The notes under the pieces are model-generated. The model made no database searches, had not been told where the DNA came from, and was given only the letters and a program-made list of their open reading frames with translations. A stretch of DNA of 64,000 bases from positions 1,056,001 through 1,120,000 of the forward strand of contig NZ_VFPV01000001.1 of assembly GCF_006716905.1 (NCBI RefSeq), read 5' to 3'. This stretch comes from Acidovorax temperans. GTDB taxonomy: Bacteria; Pseudomonadota; Gammaproteobacteria; Burkholderiales; Burkholderiaceae_C. Shown piece after piece: positions 10,815-19,678 of this stretch. Position numbers and translations under genes: made by a program. Each line of letters opens with the position of its first letter. Positions within the stretch are counted from its first letter, which is position 1.

Positions 10815-11041
10815 AGTACCTGGTTTTGCTATTGGTGCTGGTGGTGGCTTTCGGCTTCTGGAAAAGCCGCCGCAACCTTGCGCAACCCAGCCGCCCCCAC
10901 CAACCCAGCCCCCCCACGCCTCAAGACATGGTGGCGTGTGCGCACTGCGGCCTTCACCTGCCGCGCACTGACGCCATCGTCCAGTACGGCGCCCACTACT
11001 GCTGCGCAGACCACCTGCGCGCAGGCCCTTCGCACCGTTGA
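10811..11041 (+). CDS. PP0621-family small protein with Cys-rich knuckle
   Basis: 76 residues: a hydrophobic N-terminal anchor (KYLVLLLVLVVAFGFW), a basic and proline-rich linker, then ACAHCGLHLPRTDAIVQYG followed by HYCCADH, a Cys/His arrangement able to bind zinc. This is the PP0621 family, which sits upstream of pilS in many betaproteobacteria and pseudomonads. It overlaps the preceding ccsA-like gene by ATGA and the following pilS by TTGA, so all are translationally coupled. Function is unknown; the context suggests an accessory role at the membrane near the PilS sensor. Confidence 0.85.
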   Translation: MKYLVLLLVLVVAFGFWKSRRNLAQPSRPHQPSPPTPQDMVACAHCGLHLPRTDAIVQYGAHYCCADHLRAGPSHR

Positions 11042-12747
11042 AAGGCGCCTTCTTGAGCGATAGCCGGCTGTTCCCCACCGAAGCCCCCTTTGTGCGGCTG
11101 TGGCGGGGCTTTCTCACCGGCCGGTTGATGATTGCCGTGGCACTGCTGGTGCTGCAGCTGCTGGGGTACGCCTTCAACCAGACGCAGGCATTCACACCAG
11201 CCGTGCTGGCGGTGTGTGTGGCCTATCTGGTAGCCACCGTGATGCTGCGGATTCTGGGGCGCCACGCCCCACCCTACCCAGGTACCGGACCGCACTGGCT
11301 GCCTTCGATCGGGGTGGACATTCTGGCGGTCTCCGCTCTGCAGCTGCTGCACCCCGGCACCATGAACTACACACCCTTGTTCGGATTGCCCATCCTGATG
11401 GCGGCCGTGCTGGGCACGCTCACACTGGCCCTGGGCACCACGGCAGCGGTCACCTTGCTGCTCTTGCTGTGGGCCTGGTGGACGGGAGATCAATCGTCAA
11501 GCGACGACGCGCAACGTTACCTGCAAAGTGCCCTCACCGGCACAGGCTACTTTGTGGTGAGCTATCTGGTGCATCAACTCTCTGCCAGACTGGTGGGCGA
11601 GCAGGAAGTGGCCGAGCGCAGCCGCATGAAGGCGCAGGTGCAGACGCAGATCAGCACCCTGGTGATCGAACATTTGAACGATGGTGTGCTGGTGGTGGAC
11701 GAGCAAGATACCGTGCGCATGGCCAACCCCGCTGCACAGGCTTTGCTGGGGGATGGGCAGAACACGGCGCTTCCCTTTTCGCTGGGAAACTGTGGAGGCT
11801 GGCAGCCGCTGGTCGCACTGGCCCACCGCACCTTCGACGAAGAGCAGCCCCAAACTGCCGACGTGGCCCTTCTCCATCCTGGCGAAAGCCCCATGGGCCT
11901 GCATGTGCGCACCTGGCTCACCTCCACCCCCAGCGATCAAAACAGCCGCGCAGAGCGGGTGTGCGTGATGTTTCTGCACGACCTGCGCGAAATGGAAGCC
12001 CGGCTGCGCACTGAAAAGCTGGCGGCCATGGGCCGCATGTCTGCGGCCGTGGCGCATGAGATTCGCAACCCCCTGGCGGCCATCGTCCAGGCCAACGCAT
12101 TGCTGGAGGAAGACTTGCAGGACCCTGGCCAGAGGCGGCTGGCGCAAATGGTGCAGCAAAACGCCGACCGGCTGGCCCGCATCGCCGAGGAGGTGCTGGA
12201 CATCGCCCGGGTACAGCACCAGATCAACCATGCGCCAGGTGCCACCCTGGCGCTGGATGCCAGCGTGGCACAGGTGTGGAGCGACTGGAGCAGCCAAGAC
12301 CCGGCGCGGCGGCGCGGGCAGGTGTCGCTGGAAACCTCGATGGTGCAGGTGGAGTTCGACCCCGAGCACCTGCGCCGCGTGCTGGTGAACCTGCTGGACA
12401 ATGCCCTGCGCTACATGGGCCCAGAGGAAGACTCGCTGGTGGTGCAGACGCGCACCAGCCCCGCTGGGCAGACCACACTGCAGGTGTGGAGCGACGGCGC
12501 CCCCATGGACAAATCCGTCGAGCGCCATCTGTTTGAGCCCTTCTTCTCGTCCGAGAGCCGGTCCAGCGGCCTGGGGCTCTATATTTGCCGCGAGCTGTGC
12601 CAAAGGCATGGCGCATCCATCAGCTACCAGCGCACCACACGCGACACCGCGCGTGGAAAAGTCGGTGGCAACGCATTCACCGTCGCGTTTCGCCGCACCA
12701 TACGCCCCGTGGAACCCGCCACGCTTTTCGACTCGATCGTGATCTGA
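11038..12747 (+). CDS. pilS: PilS-type sensor histidine kinase
   Basis: 569 residues. It has an N-terminal block of about six membrane helices (20-190), a PAS-like domain (LVIEHLNDGVLVVDEQDTV, about 203-310), a dimerisation/phosphoacceptor domain with the H-box AVAHEIRNPLAAI around residue 339, and an HATPase domain with N-box LLDNALRYMG and G-box SSGLGLYI. The layout matches PilS, which phosphorylates PilR to control sigma-54-dependent type IV pilin transcription. TTG 11038 overlaps the upstream stop; a second TTG at 11053 is also possible. The partner pilR follows after five bases. Confidence 0.93.
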   Translation: MKGAFLSDSRLFPTEAPFVRLWRGFLTGRLMIAVALLVLQLLGYAFNQTQAFTPAVLAVCVAYLVATVMLRILGRHAPPYPGTGPHWLPSIGVDILAVSALQLLHPGTMNYTPLFGLPILMAAVLGTLTLALGTTAAVTLLLLLWAWWTGDQSSSDDAQRYLQSALTGTGYFVVSYLVHQLSARLVGEQEVAERSRMKAQVQTQISTLVIEHLNDGVLVVDEQDTVRMANPAAQALLGDGQNTALPFSLGNCGGWQPLVALAHRTFDEEQPQTADVALLHPGESPMGLHVRTWLTSTPSDQNSRAERVCVMFLHDLREMEARLRTEKLAAMGRMSAAVAHEIRNPLAAIVQANALLEEDLQDPGQRRLAQMVQQNADRLARIAEEVLDIARVQHQINHAPGATLALDASVAQVWSDWSSQDPARRRGQVSLETSMVQVEFDPEHLRRVLVNLLDNALRYMGPEEDSLVVQTRTSPAGQTTLQVWSDGAPMDKSVERHLFEPFFSSESRSSGLGLYICRELCQRHGASISYQRTTRDTARGKVGGNAFTVAFRRTIRPVEPATLFDSIVI

Positions 12748-12752
12748 GAACC

Positions 12753-14291
12753 ATGAACGCTCCCGCCGCCTCCATCCTGGTCATTGACGACGAGCCCGAC
12801 CTGCGCACCCTGTATGAACTAACCCTGCTGCGCGAGGGCTACCGCGTGGAAACCGCATCCAGCGTGCAGGAAGCACGCGAACAACTCCAGAGCCGCCTCT
12901 TTGATGTGGTCATCTCGGACATGCGCCTGCCCGACGGCTTTGGCATGGAGATCCTGCAAGACCTGCGTGACCAGCAACGCCGCGAACGCTGCGTGGTCAT
13001 GACCGCTTACGGCTCCGCTGAAAATGCCGTTGAAGCCCTGCGGGCGGGGGCATTTGACTACCTGACCAAGCCGGTGGACCTGAAACAGTTTCGTTCAGTG
13101 GTGGCCTCGGCCGTTCAAGGCACCGGAGCAACCCCCGCGCCGCGCGCCCCCCGCGGTGGACCGGCGCCCCGCAATCAGACAGCAGACGCAAGCACTTCCA
13201 CGCTCCATTCATCGCTGGATCGGCTGGTGGGAGATTCGGAAGCCATGCGCAACGTCAAGCAGCGCATTGCCAAGGTGGCCCGGGGCATGGCGCCGGTGCT
13301 GGTGCGTGGCGAATCAGGTACAGGCAAAGAGCTCGTCGCGCAGGCCCTGCATGCCTGCAGCCAGCGCGCAGAAGGCCCGTGCATTGCGGTGAATTGCGGC
13401 GCCATCCCAGAAAACCTGCTCGAAGCCGAATTCTTCGGTGCCCGCAAGGGCTCCTACACCGGCGCGACACAGGACAGGGACGGCTACTTCCAGGCAGCGC
13501 GCGGAGGCACCCTTTTCCTGGATGAGATCGGAGACCTGCCCCTGGCCATGCAATCGAAACTGCTGCGGGCCATCCAGGAACGCAGCGTGCGCCCGCTGGG
13601 CTCCACCCAGGAAGAAACGGTGGACGTGCGGATTGTGAGTGCCACCCACCGCGACCTCGCCGCCGACGTGCAGACGGGCAGATTTCGGCAGGATTTGTAT
13701 TACCGCCTGAACGTCATCGAAATCGTCATCCCACCGCTGCGCGAGCGCAGGGAAGACCTGCCCGCTTTGTGCGCCACGCTGCTGGCGCGCATTGGCCAGG
13801 ACTCGGGCATGCCTGTGCCCCGGCTCACCGAACAAGCCTTGCAGGCGATTGCCACCCAACCGCTCACGGGCAACGTGCGCGAGCTGGAGAACGTGCTGCA
13901 CCGCGCAGTGGCATTGACTGAAGGGGATGAGCTGCAAGTTGAAGCGTTCTCGTCTGGCAGCCCCACCGCCCAGGGCTCTGCGCACCCCGCAGCAACCTCA
14001 CATGCGCTACAGACACCCCGCAAAGCACCCTACGAACCTCCATCCTCGATGACAACCCACACTGGGGCGGAGCAGGATGGCGCTGGCACAGCCCCCCTGC
14101 CCAACGATTTGCAGGCATGGCTGGACCAGCAAGAGCGCGATATTCTGATCCGCGCACTCAAGGAAACAGGCTTCAATCGCACCGCCACGGCGGCGCGCCT
14201 AGGCATCAGCCTGCGCCAGATCCGTTACCGGATTGCACGCCTGAACATCGGTGTGCCCAACGACCAGGATTTTCAAGACGAGATCGGCTGA
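12753..14291 (+). CDS. pilR: PilR-type sigma-54-dependent response regulator
   Basis: 512 residues: a receiver domain with phosphoacceptor Asp in VVISDMRLPDG near residue 56, an AAA+ domain with Walker A GESGTGKE near 186, the sigma-54 contact loop in the variant form GSYTGA near 232 (consensus GAFTGA), Walker B GGTLFLDEIGDLPL, and a Fis-type helix-turn-helix at the end (FNRTATAARLGISLRQIRYR). A Ser/Pro/Thr-rich linker of about 60 residues separates the AAA+ and DNA-binding domains. Phosphorylated PilR activates pilA-type promoters. Directly downstream of pilS. Confidence 0.95.
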   Translation: MNAPAASILVIDDEPDLRTLYELTLLREGYRVETASSVQEAREQLQSRLFDVVISDMRLPDGFGMEILQDLRDQQRRERCVVMTAYGSAENAVEALRAGAFDYLTKPVDLKQFRSVVASAVQGTGATPAPRAPRGGPAPRNQTADASTSTLHSSLDRLVGDSEAMRNVKQRIAKVARGMAPVLVRGESGTGKELVAQALHACSQRAEGPCIAVNCGAIPENLLEAEFFGARKGSYTGATQDRDGYFQAARGGTLFLDEIGDLPLAMQSKLLRAIQERSVRPLGSTQEETVDVRIVSATHRDLAADVQTGRFRQDLYYRLNVIEIVIPPLRERREDLPALCATLLARIGQDSGMPVPRLTEQALQAIATQPLTGNVRELENVLHRAVALTEGDELQVEAFSSGSPTAQGSAHPAATSHALQTPRKAPYEPPSSMTTHTGAEQDGAGTAPLPNDLQAWLDQQERDILIRALKETGFNRTATAARLGISLRQIRYRIARLNIGVPNDQDFQDEIG

Positions 14292-14292
14292 G

Positions 14293-14886
14293 ATGGCCGG
14301 TTTGCAATCCGTATGGGAAGGGGGATGGCATCGCGGCGCGGTGCGCCTACCGTCGCCTAACTTCGGCCCCCGCCCCCTGGGAGCCTTGCAGGTGGTGGAC
14401 TTGGTCGTCGTGCATTCCATCAGCCTGCCGCCCGGGCAATACGGCACTGGCGCTGTGCAGCAGTTGTTCACCAATGCCCTGGATTGGGATGCCCATCCCT
14501 ATTACCAGCAAATCAAAGGCCTGCAAGTGTCTGCGCATTTTTTTATTGAGCGCAACGGTCGGCTCTGGCAATTTGTCGACTGCGACCAGCGCGCCTGGCA
14601 CGCTGGCCAGTCTTTTTATCGCGGCCGGGCCAACTGCAACGACGACTCCATCGGCATTGAGCTGGAAGGCCTGGAGGGTTTCACATTCGAGTCCGCCCAA
14701 TACGAAGCCCTTGGGGAGCTGTGTCGCCATTTGATCGAGCGCTACCCCTTGCACTATGTGGCAGGACACGAACACATCGCCCCAGGCCGCAAACAAGACC
14801 CCGGCCCCGGCTTCGACTGGGCCAAGCTGAGCAGCGAATTGCCTGTAAACATCCTTGAGTTACCGAGTCAAGCGACCCCCAGGTAA
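14293..14886 (+). CDS. ampD: 1,6-anhydro-N-acetylmuramyl-L-alanine amidase AmpD
   Basis: 197 residues, the size of cytoplasmic AmpD, which splits anhydromuramyl peptides during murein recycling and so keeps AmpC induction low. Zinc ligands and catalytic residues visible: the first His in DLVVVHSISLPPGQ, GIELEG with the Glu, and VAGHEHIAPGRKQDPGPGFDW with the last His and the catalytic Lys/Asp. The ATG at 14293 follows the pilR stop by one base, so it is part of the same message. mpl, another murein-recycling gene, occurs at the far end of the window. Confidence 0.95.
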   Translation: MAGLQSVWEGGWHRGAVRLPSPNFGPRPLGALQVVDLVVVHSISLPPGQYGTGAVQQLFTNALDWDAHPYYQQIKGLQVSAHFFIERNGRLWQFVDCDQRAWHAGQSFYRGRANCNDDSIGIELEGLEGFTFESAQYEALGELCRHLIERYPLHYVAGHEHIAPGRKQDPGPGFDWAKLSSELPVNILELPSQATPR

Positions 14887-15256
14887 ACCCGACCTCTTTT
14901 CAGGTTAAAACACAGCGGCAGATTCAGGGTAGGATCGCGCCCCTTCGAAACCTCCATCCAAGCTGTACGCGCCCCTGCGGGGCAAATTCCGCGACAGCCC
15001 GCGCAGCCACAACATTTGACGCGCCAAACCTTGCGATCACGCGGGCTTGACTGCCATGCATTCCTGCGAAGTGGCTCTTGAACCACTGGTTTGGAGCACT
15101 CACCCAGCCAAGGCATTACACTACCGGTAGTGTCTTGAACACGATCGACACACCATATATAGTGTGCAACAACCAAAACGGTTGCACACGCCTAGCCTTT
15201 GCAGCAGCCCCGACCTGCTGCCATTTCTCCCCCGCCAGCCCACAGAGAGGACACCC
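14887..15256 (+). promoter_or_regulatory. nrdAB upstream region with promoter and long leader
   Basis: This 370-base gap has no gene. It holds a sigma-70 promoter TTGAAC (15135-15140), 17 bases, TATAGT (15158-15163), two NrdR boxes, and a leader of about 85 bases with a stem-loop (GTGTGCAAC 15162-15170 / GTTGCACAC 15181-15189, perfect 9-base arms) at or near the transcript's 5' end. GAGAGGA precedes the nrdA ATG. Confidence 0.8.
15118..15165 (+). promoter_or_regulatory. Pair of NrdR boxes controlling nrdAB
   Basis: Box 1 is ACACTACCGGTAGTGT (15118-15133, a perfect palindrome). Box 2 is ACACCATATATAGTGT (15150-15165, 15 of 16 to the consensus ACACWATATATWGTGT). Their starts are 32 bases apart, about three helical turns, as in known NrdR targets. 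Box 1 abuts the -35 hexamer and box 2 covers the -10, so dATP/ATP-bound NrdR should block RNA polymerase. Confidence 0.93.
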
Positions 15257-18163
15257 ATGCAAGCTGCTTTGAACACCCCTGCCACCCCGCACGCGACCCC
15301 TGAAGAGACCGCAGGCGACGCTGCCAACACAGCAGCCAATGCGCAGGGCCACTACCAGATCATTCGGCGCAATGGCGCGGTGGTCCCGTTCGAAGCCCCC
15401 AAGATTGCCATCGCATTGATGAAGGCGTTTCTGGCCGTCCACGGCACCCAGGGCGCTGCTTCGGCCAGCGTGCGTGAAGTGGTGGATGCACTGACCCAGG
15501 GCGTCACCCGCGCGCTGATGCGCTCGCGCCCAGGAGGCGGTACCTTCCACATTGAAGATGTACAAGACCAGGTCGAACTGGGCCTGATGCGCGGCGGCCA
15601 CCACGAAGTGGCGCGTGCTTACGTTTTGTATCGCGAGCGCCGTGCACAAGAACGCGCTAACCAGGTTCAGCAACAGGCCCCAGCGGCCCCCGCGCTGCAT
15701 GTTCTGGAAAATGGCCAGCGGGTTGCCCTGGACCCGCGTCGCCTGCAGTCGCTGATTGAATCGGCCTGTGTGGGACTGGGCCAGGATGTCAAAGCTGACC
15801 CCATCGTGGCAGAAACCATGCGCAACCTGTACGACGGCGTCCCCATGGACGAGGTGTACAAGGCTTCCATCCTCGCAGCCCGCACCCTGATCGAAAAAGA
15901 CCCGGACTACACCTACGCCACCGCACGCCTGCTGCTGCACACCATCGTGCGCGAAGTGCTAGGCCGTGATGTAACCCAGGACCAGATGGCCCAGGCTTAC
16001 ACCGAGTACTTCCCTCAATTCATCCAGAAGGGCGTAGATAACGAACTGCTGGACCCACGCCTGCTCAAGTTCAACCTGGCTCGATTGGCCTCCGCGCTCA
16101 AGCCCCAGCGCGACCTGCAGTTTGACTACCTCGGCCTGCAAACCCTGTACGACCGCTATTTCCTGCACGTCCGCAAGACCCGCATCGAACTGCCACAGGC
16201 TTTCTTCATGCGCGTCGCCATGGGCCTGTCCCTCAACGAGGCGGACCCAGAAGCCCGTGCCATTGAGTTCTATGAAGTGCTCTCCAGCTTCGACTTCATG
16301 TCGAGCACGCCCACGCTCTTCAACAGCGGCACGCTGCGCTCGCAACTGTCCAGTTGCTACCTGACCACCGTGCCTGACGACCTGGACGGCATCTACGAAT
16401 CCATCAAGGAAAACGCCTTGCTGTCCAAGTTTGCGGGCGGCCTGGGCAACGACTGGACGCGCGTGCGCGCCCTGGGCTCGCATATCAAGGGCACCAACGG
16501 CGAATCCCAAGGCGTGGTTCCCTTCCTCAAGGTGGTGAATGACACGGCCGTAGCAGTCAACCAGGGCGGCAAGCGCAAGGGCGCCGTCTGCACGTACCTG
16601 GAAACCTGGCACCTTGACATCGAAGAATTCCTGGAGCTGCGCAAGAACACCGGCGATGACCGCCGCCGCACGCATGACATGAACACGGCCAACTGGATCC
16701 CTGACCTGTTCATGCGCCGCGTGATGGAAAAGGGCACCTGGACTCTGTTCTCGCCTTCCAACGTGCCTGATCTGCACGACCTGTTTGGCGCAGAGTTCGA
16801 GAAGGCCTATGTGGCCTATGAAGCCAAGGCCGCCAGTGGCGAACTCAAGCCCAGCAAGACGGTGCAAGCCACCGACCTGTGGCGCAAGATTCTCACCATG
16901 CTGTTCGAAACTGGCCATCCCTGGATCACGTTCAAGGATGCCTGCAACGTGCGCTCGCCCCAGCAACACGCTGGCGTGGTGCACTCGTCCAACCTGTGCA
17001 CGGAAATCACGCTCAACACCAGCGACACCGAAACAGCGGTGTGCAACCTGGGCTCGGTGAACCTGCGCCAGCACTTGAAGAACGGCCAGATTGACCACGA
17101 GAAGCTGAAGAAAACGATCACGGTGGCCATGCGCATGCTGGACAACGTTATCGACATCAACTACTACGCGGTCAAGAAGGCGCGTGACTCCAACCTGCGC
17201 CACCGCCCTGTGGGCCTGGGCCTGATGGCGTTCCAGGACAGCCTCTATGAATTGCGCATTCCTTACGCGTCGCAAGAAGCTGTCGAGTTTGCCGATCGCT
17301 CGATGGAAGCGATCTGCTACTACGCCTACTGGGCATCGACCGAGCTCGCCAAGGAACGCGGTCAGTACTCCAGCTATAAGGGCTCGCTGTGGGATCGCGG
17401 CATCCTGCCTTTTGACACCCTGGACATGCTGGCGCAAGCCCGTGGTGGCTACGTTGAAGTGGACCGCTCGTCCACCCTCGACTGGGATGCTCTGCGCAAG
17501 AAGATTGCACAAGACGGCATGCGCAACTCCAACTGCGTTGCCATCGCACCCACAGCCACCATCTCCAACATCATTGGTGTGGACGCATCGATCGAACCCT
17601 CGTTCGGTAACCTGTCGGTCAAATCCAACCTTTCCGGCGAGTTCACGGTCATCAACGGAGGTCTGGTGCGCGACCTCAAGCGGCTGGGTCTGTGGGATGA
17701 CGTGATGATCATGGACCTCAAGCACTTCAAGGGTTCGCTGCACCCCATCGACCGTGTGCCTGCAGATATCAAGGCGCTGTATTCCACGGCGTTTGAAGTC
17801 GAACCCAAGTGGCTGGTGGAAGCCGCTTCGCGCCGACAAAAGTGGATCGATCAGGCGCAGAGCCTGAACATCTACATGGCTGGCGCTTCGGGCAAGAAGC
17901 TTGACGACACCTACAAACTGGCATGGGTGCGCGGCCTCAAGACCACGTACTACCTGCGCACACAAAGCGCTACGCACGTGGAAATGAGCACCGTGAACAC
18001 ACGTCAGCTCAACGCCGTGTCGTCGGGGCCAGAAAGCGTATCGGCCCACGCCGCTGAAGGCTCGGCAGCCACGCTGGCCAGTGCAGCGCCTGGTAGCACC
18101 GTGCCTGCCACCGACGTCAAATTCACAGCCATTGACGACGTCGCATGTGAGGCGTGCCAGTAA
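15257..18163 (+). CDS. nrdA: Class Ia ribonucleoside-diphosphate reductase, alpha subunit
   Basis: 968 residues. An ATP-cone for dATP/ATP activity control occupies about 30-130 (IIRRNGAVVPFEAPKIAIALMKAF). The barrel holds the catalytic cysteines: SSCYL near 366, NLCTEI near 580 and VCNLGSVNL near 595. The C-terminal tail ends CEACQ, the redox pair that reloads the active site. The ATG at 15257 with GAGAGG upstream is chosen; upstream in-frame codons to 15164 would overlap the NrdR-controlled promoter and leader. It makes dNDPs with NrdB, 135 bases downstream. The protein is about 200 residues longer than E. coli NrdA, partly from an N-terminal Ala/Thr-rich extension. Confidence 0.97.
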   Translation: MQAALNTPATPHATPEETAGDAANTAANAQGHYQIIRRNGAVVPFEAPKIAIALMKAFLAVHGTQGAASASVREVVDALTQGVTRALMRSRPGGGTFHIEDVQDQVELGLMRGGHHEVARAYVLYRERRAQERANQVQQQAPAAPALHVLENGQRVALDPRRLQSLIESACVGLGQDVKADPIVAETMRNLYDGVPMDEVYKASILAARTLIEKDPDYTYATARLLLHTIVREVLGRDVTQDQMAQAYTEYFPQFIQKGVDNELLDPRLLKFNLARLASALKPQRDLQFDYLGLQTLYDRYFLHVRKTRIELPQAFFMRVAMGLSLNEADPEARAIEFYEVLSSFDFMSSTPTLFNSGTLRSQLSSCYLTTVPDDLDGIYESIKENALLSKFAGGLGNDWTRVRALGSHIKGTNGESQGVVPFLKVVNDTAVAVNQGGKRKGAVCTYLETWHLDIEEFLELRKNTGDDRRRTHDMNTANWIPDLFMRRVMEKGTWTLFSPSNVPDLHDLFGAEFEKAYVAYEAKAASGELKPSKTVQATDLWRKILTMLFETGHPWITFKDACNVRSPQQHAGVVHSSNLCTEITLNTSDTETAVCNLGSVNLRQHLKNGQIDHEKLKKTITVAMRMLDNVIDINYYAVKKARDSNLRHRPVGLGLMAFQDSLYELRIPYASQEAVEFADRSMEAICYYAYWASTELAKERGQYSSYKGSLWDRGILPFDTLDMLAQARGGYVEVDRSSTLDWDALRKKIAQDGMRNSNCVAIAPTATISNIIGVDASIEPSFGNLSVKSNLSGEFTVINGGLVRDLKRLGLWDDVMIMDLKHFKGSLHPIDRVPADIKALYSTAFEVEPKWLVEAASRRQKWIDQAQSLNIYMAGASGKKLDDTYKLAWVRGLKTTYYLRTQSATHVEMSTVNTRQLNAVSSGPESVSAHAAEGSAATLASAAPGSTVPATDVKFTAIDDVACEACQ

Positions 18164-18173
18164 CTCCATGTAG

Positions 18174-18234
18174 GCGGAGTACTCCTGATCCAGAAGTGCT
18201 CCGCGCATGTGCTGTGAAGCAACAAAACGTTGCT
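18174..18234 (+). other. Two stem-loops between nrdA and nrdB
   Basis: Stem 1: GCGGAGTACT (18174-18183) with AGTGCTCCGC (18195-18204), ten pairs including one G-T. Stem 2: AGCAAC (18218-18223) with GTTGCT (18229-18234), loop AAAAC. No T-run follows, so they are not a simple terminator. They could set the nrdA:nrdB mRNA ratio by processing or partial termination. Confidence 0.6.
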
Positions 18235-18298
18235 GCATAACGCTTCAGTGCTTTTCTTTTTGCAGCACTCCTTTCATAATCCGATCACTGGAAAACCT

Positions 18299-19486
18299 AT
18301 GCTGACCTGGGACGAAGAAGTCAAGCCCTCATCGCAAAAACCAACGGACGGTGGCCTGCAAAACGGCCACCAGGCAGCGCAGTCGCCGCTGCCCATCCAG
18401 ACACCTGCATTGCAGCCAACAGCTGCTGCAATTCCCGCGGCCACAGCTGCCGCTCCTGCAGCCACTCATCGCCGAGTGAACGCTGCCGACAAGCGCATCA
18501 TCAACGGCCAGACCGACGTCAACCAGCTCGTGCCCTTCAAGTACAAGTGGGCATGGGAGAAGTACCTTGCGACCTGCGCCAATCACTGGATGCCGCAAGA
18601 GGTGAACATGACGCGTGACATCGCGTTGTGGAAAGACCCCAACGGCCTGACCGAAGACGAGCGCCGCATCGTCAAGCGCAACCTCGGTTTTTTTGTCACT
18701 GCAGATTCGCTGGCCGCCAACAACATCGTGCTGGGCACCTATCGCCATATCACGGCGCCTGAGTGCCGCCAGTTCCTGCTGCGCCAGGCATTCGAAGAAG
18801 CAATTCACACCCATGCGTACCAGTACATCGTGGAGTCGCTGGGCCTGGACGAGAGCGAGATCTTCAACGCTTACAACGAAGTCCAATCCATCCGTGACAA
18901 GGACGAGTTCCTGATCCCCTTCATTGAAGCGATCATGGACCCCAACTTCCACACAGGCACCCCTGAAGCCGATCAGACGCTGCTGAAGTCGTTGATCGTT
19001 TTCGCCTGCCTGATGGAAGGGCTGTTCTTCTACGTAGGCTTCACGCAGATTCTGGCGCTGGGTCGCCAGAACAAGATGACTGGCGCTGCCGAGCAGTACC
19101 AGTACATCCTGCGCGATGAATCGATGCACTGCAACTTCGGCATCGATCTCATCAACCAGCTCAAGCTTGAGAACCCCCACCTGTGGACCGCAGAGTTCAA
19201 GGCAGAGATCAAGGCCTTGTTCATGAAGGCCGTCGAGCTGGAATACCGATACGCCGAAGACACCATGCCCCGCGGCGTGCTGGGCATGAATGCCTCGATG
19301 TTCAAGGGCTACCTGCGCTACATCGCCAACCGCCGCGCAACGCAGATCGGCCTGGAAACCCTCTTCCCCAACGAAGAGAACCCCTTCCCATGGATGAGCG
19401 AGATGATCGACCTGAAGAAGGAACGTAACTTCTTCGAGACCCGCGTCATCGAGTACCAATCGGGCGGCGCCCTTTCTTGGGATTGA
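18299..19486 (+). CDS. nrdB: Class Ia ribonucleoside-diphosphate reductase, beta subunit
   Basis: 395 residues. It carries the di-iron ligands and tyrosyl radical site of R2: [13 protein letters not shown] has Glu and His four apart with the radical Tyr four later, [11 protein letters not shown] gives the next Glu, and [10 protein letters not shown] the last Glu-x-x-His pair. The first 60 residues are an Ala/Pro/Gln-rich, probably disordered extension absent from the E. coli enzyme. ATG 18299 is the start; earlier in-frame codons run into the intercistronic hairpins. It forms the active enzyme with NrdA. Confidence 0.96.
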   Translation: MLTWDEEVKPSSQKPTDGGLQNGHQAAQSPLPIQTPALQPTAAAIPAATAAAPAATHRRVNAADKRIINGQTDVNQLVPFKYKWAWEKYLATCANHWMPQEVNMTRDIALWKDPNGLTEDERRIVKRNLGFFVTADSLAANNIVLGTYRHITAPECRQFLLRQAFEEAIHTHAYQYIVESLGLDESEIFNAYNEVQSIRDKDEFLIPFIEAIMDPNFHTGTPEADQTLLKSLIVFACLMEGLFFYVGFTQILALGRQNKMTGAAEQYQYILRDESMHCNFGIDLINQLKLENPHLWTAEFKAEIKALFMKAVELEYRYAEDTMPRGVLGMNASMFKGYLRYIANRRATQIGLETLFPNEENPFPWMSEMIDLKKERNFFETRVIEYQSGGALSWD

Positions 19487-19580
19487 TCCCATCGCGCGCT
19501 TTCTGGCCATGGACGCTTACACCACACCCCGCACACACACCTCGGCGCTGCCTTGGTTTGTGCGGTGGTGTTCCCGTATT

Positions 19581-19616
19581 CATGGTGATGGAGCTACTGC
19601 AGCGTCCATCACCATG
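19581..19616. promoter_or_regulatory. Perfect 12-base inverted repeat upstream of the H1-like gene
   Basis: CATGGTGATGGA (19581-19592) and TCCATCACCATG (19605-19616) are exact complements separated by 12 bases, ending 62 bases before the next ATG. No T-run follows, so an operator or mRNA stem-loop is more likely than a terminator. A weaker hairpin (ACACCAC / GTGGTGT, about 19521-19572) lies just before it. Confidence 0.6.
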
Positions 19617-19678
19617 GATCGCTTCCTGTCCACTGTAGACGGGGAGTGCTCTTTGCTCACTGACCCAAGGAGAACATG

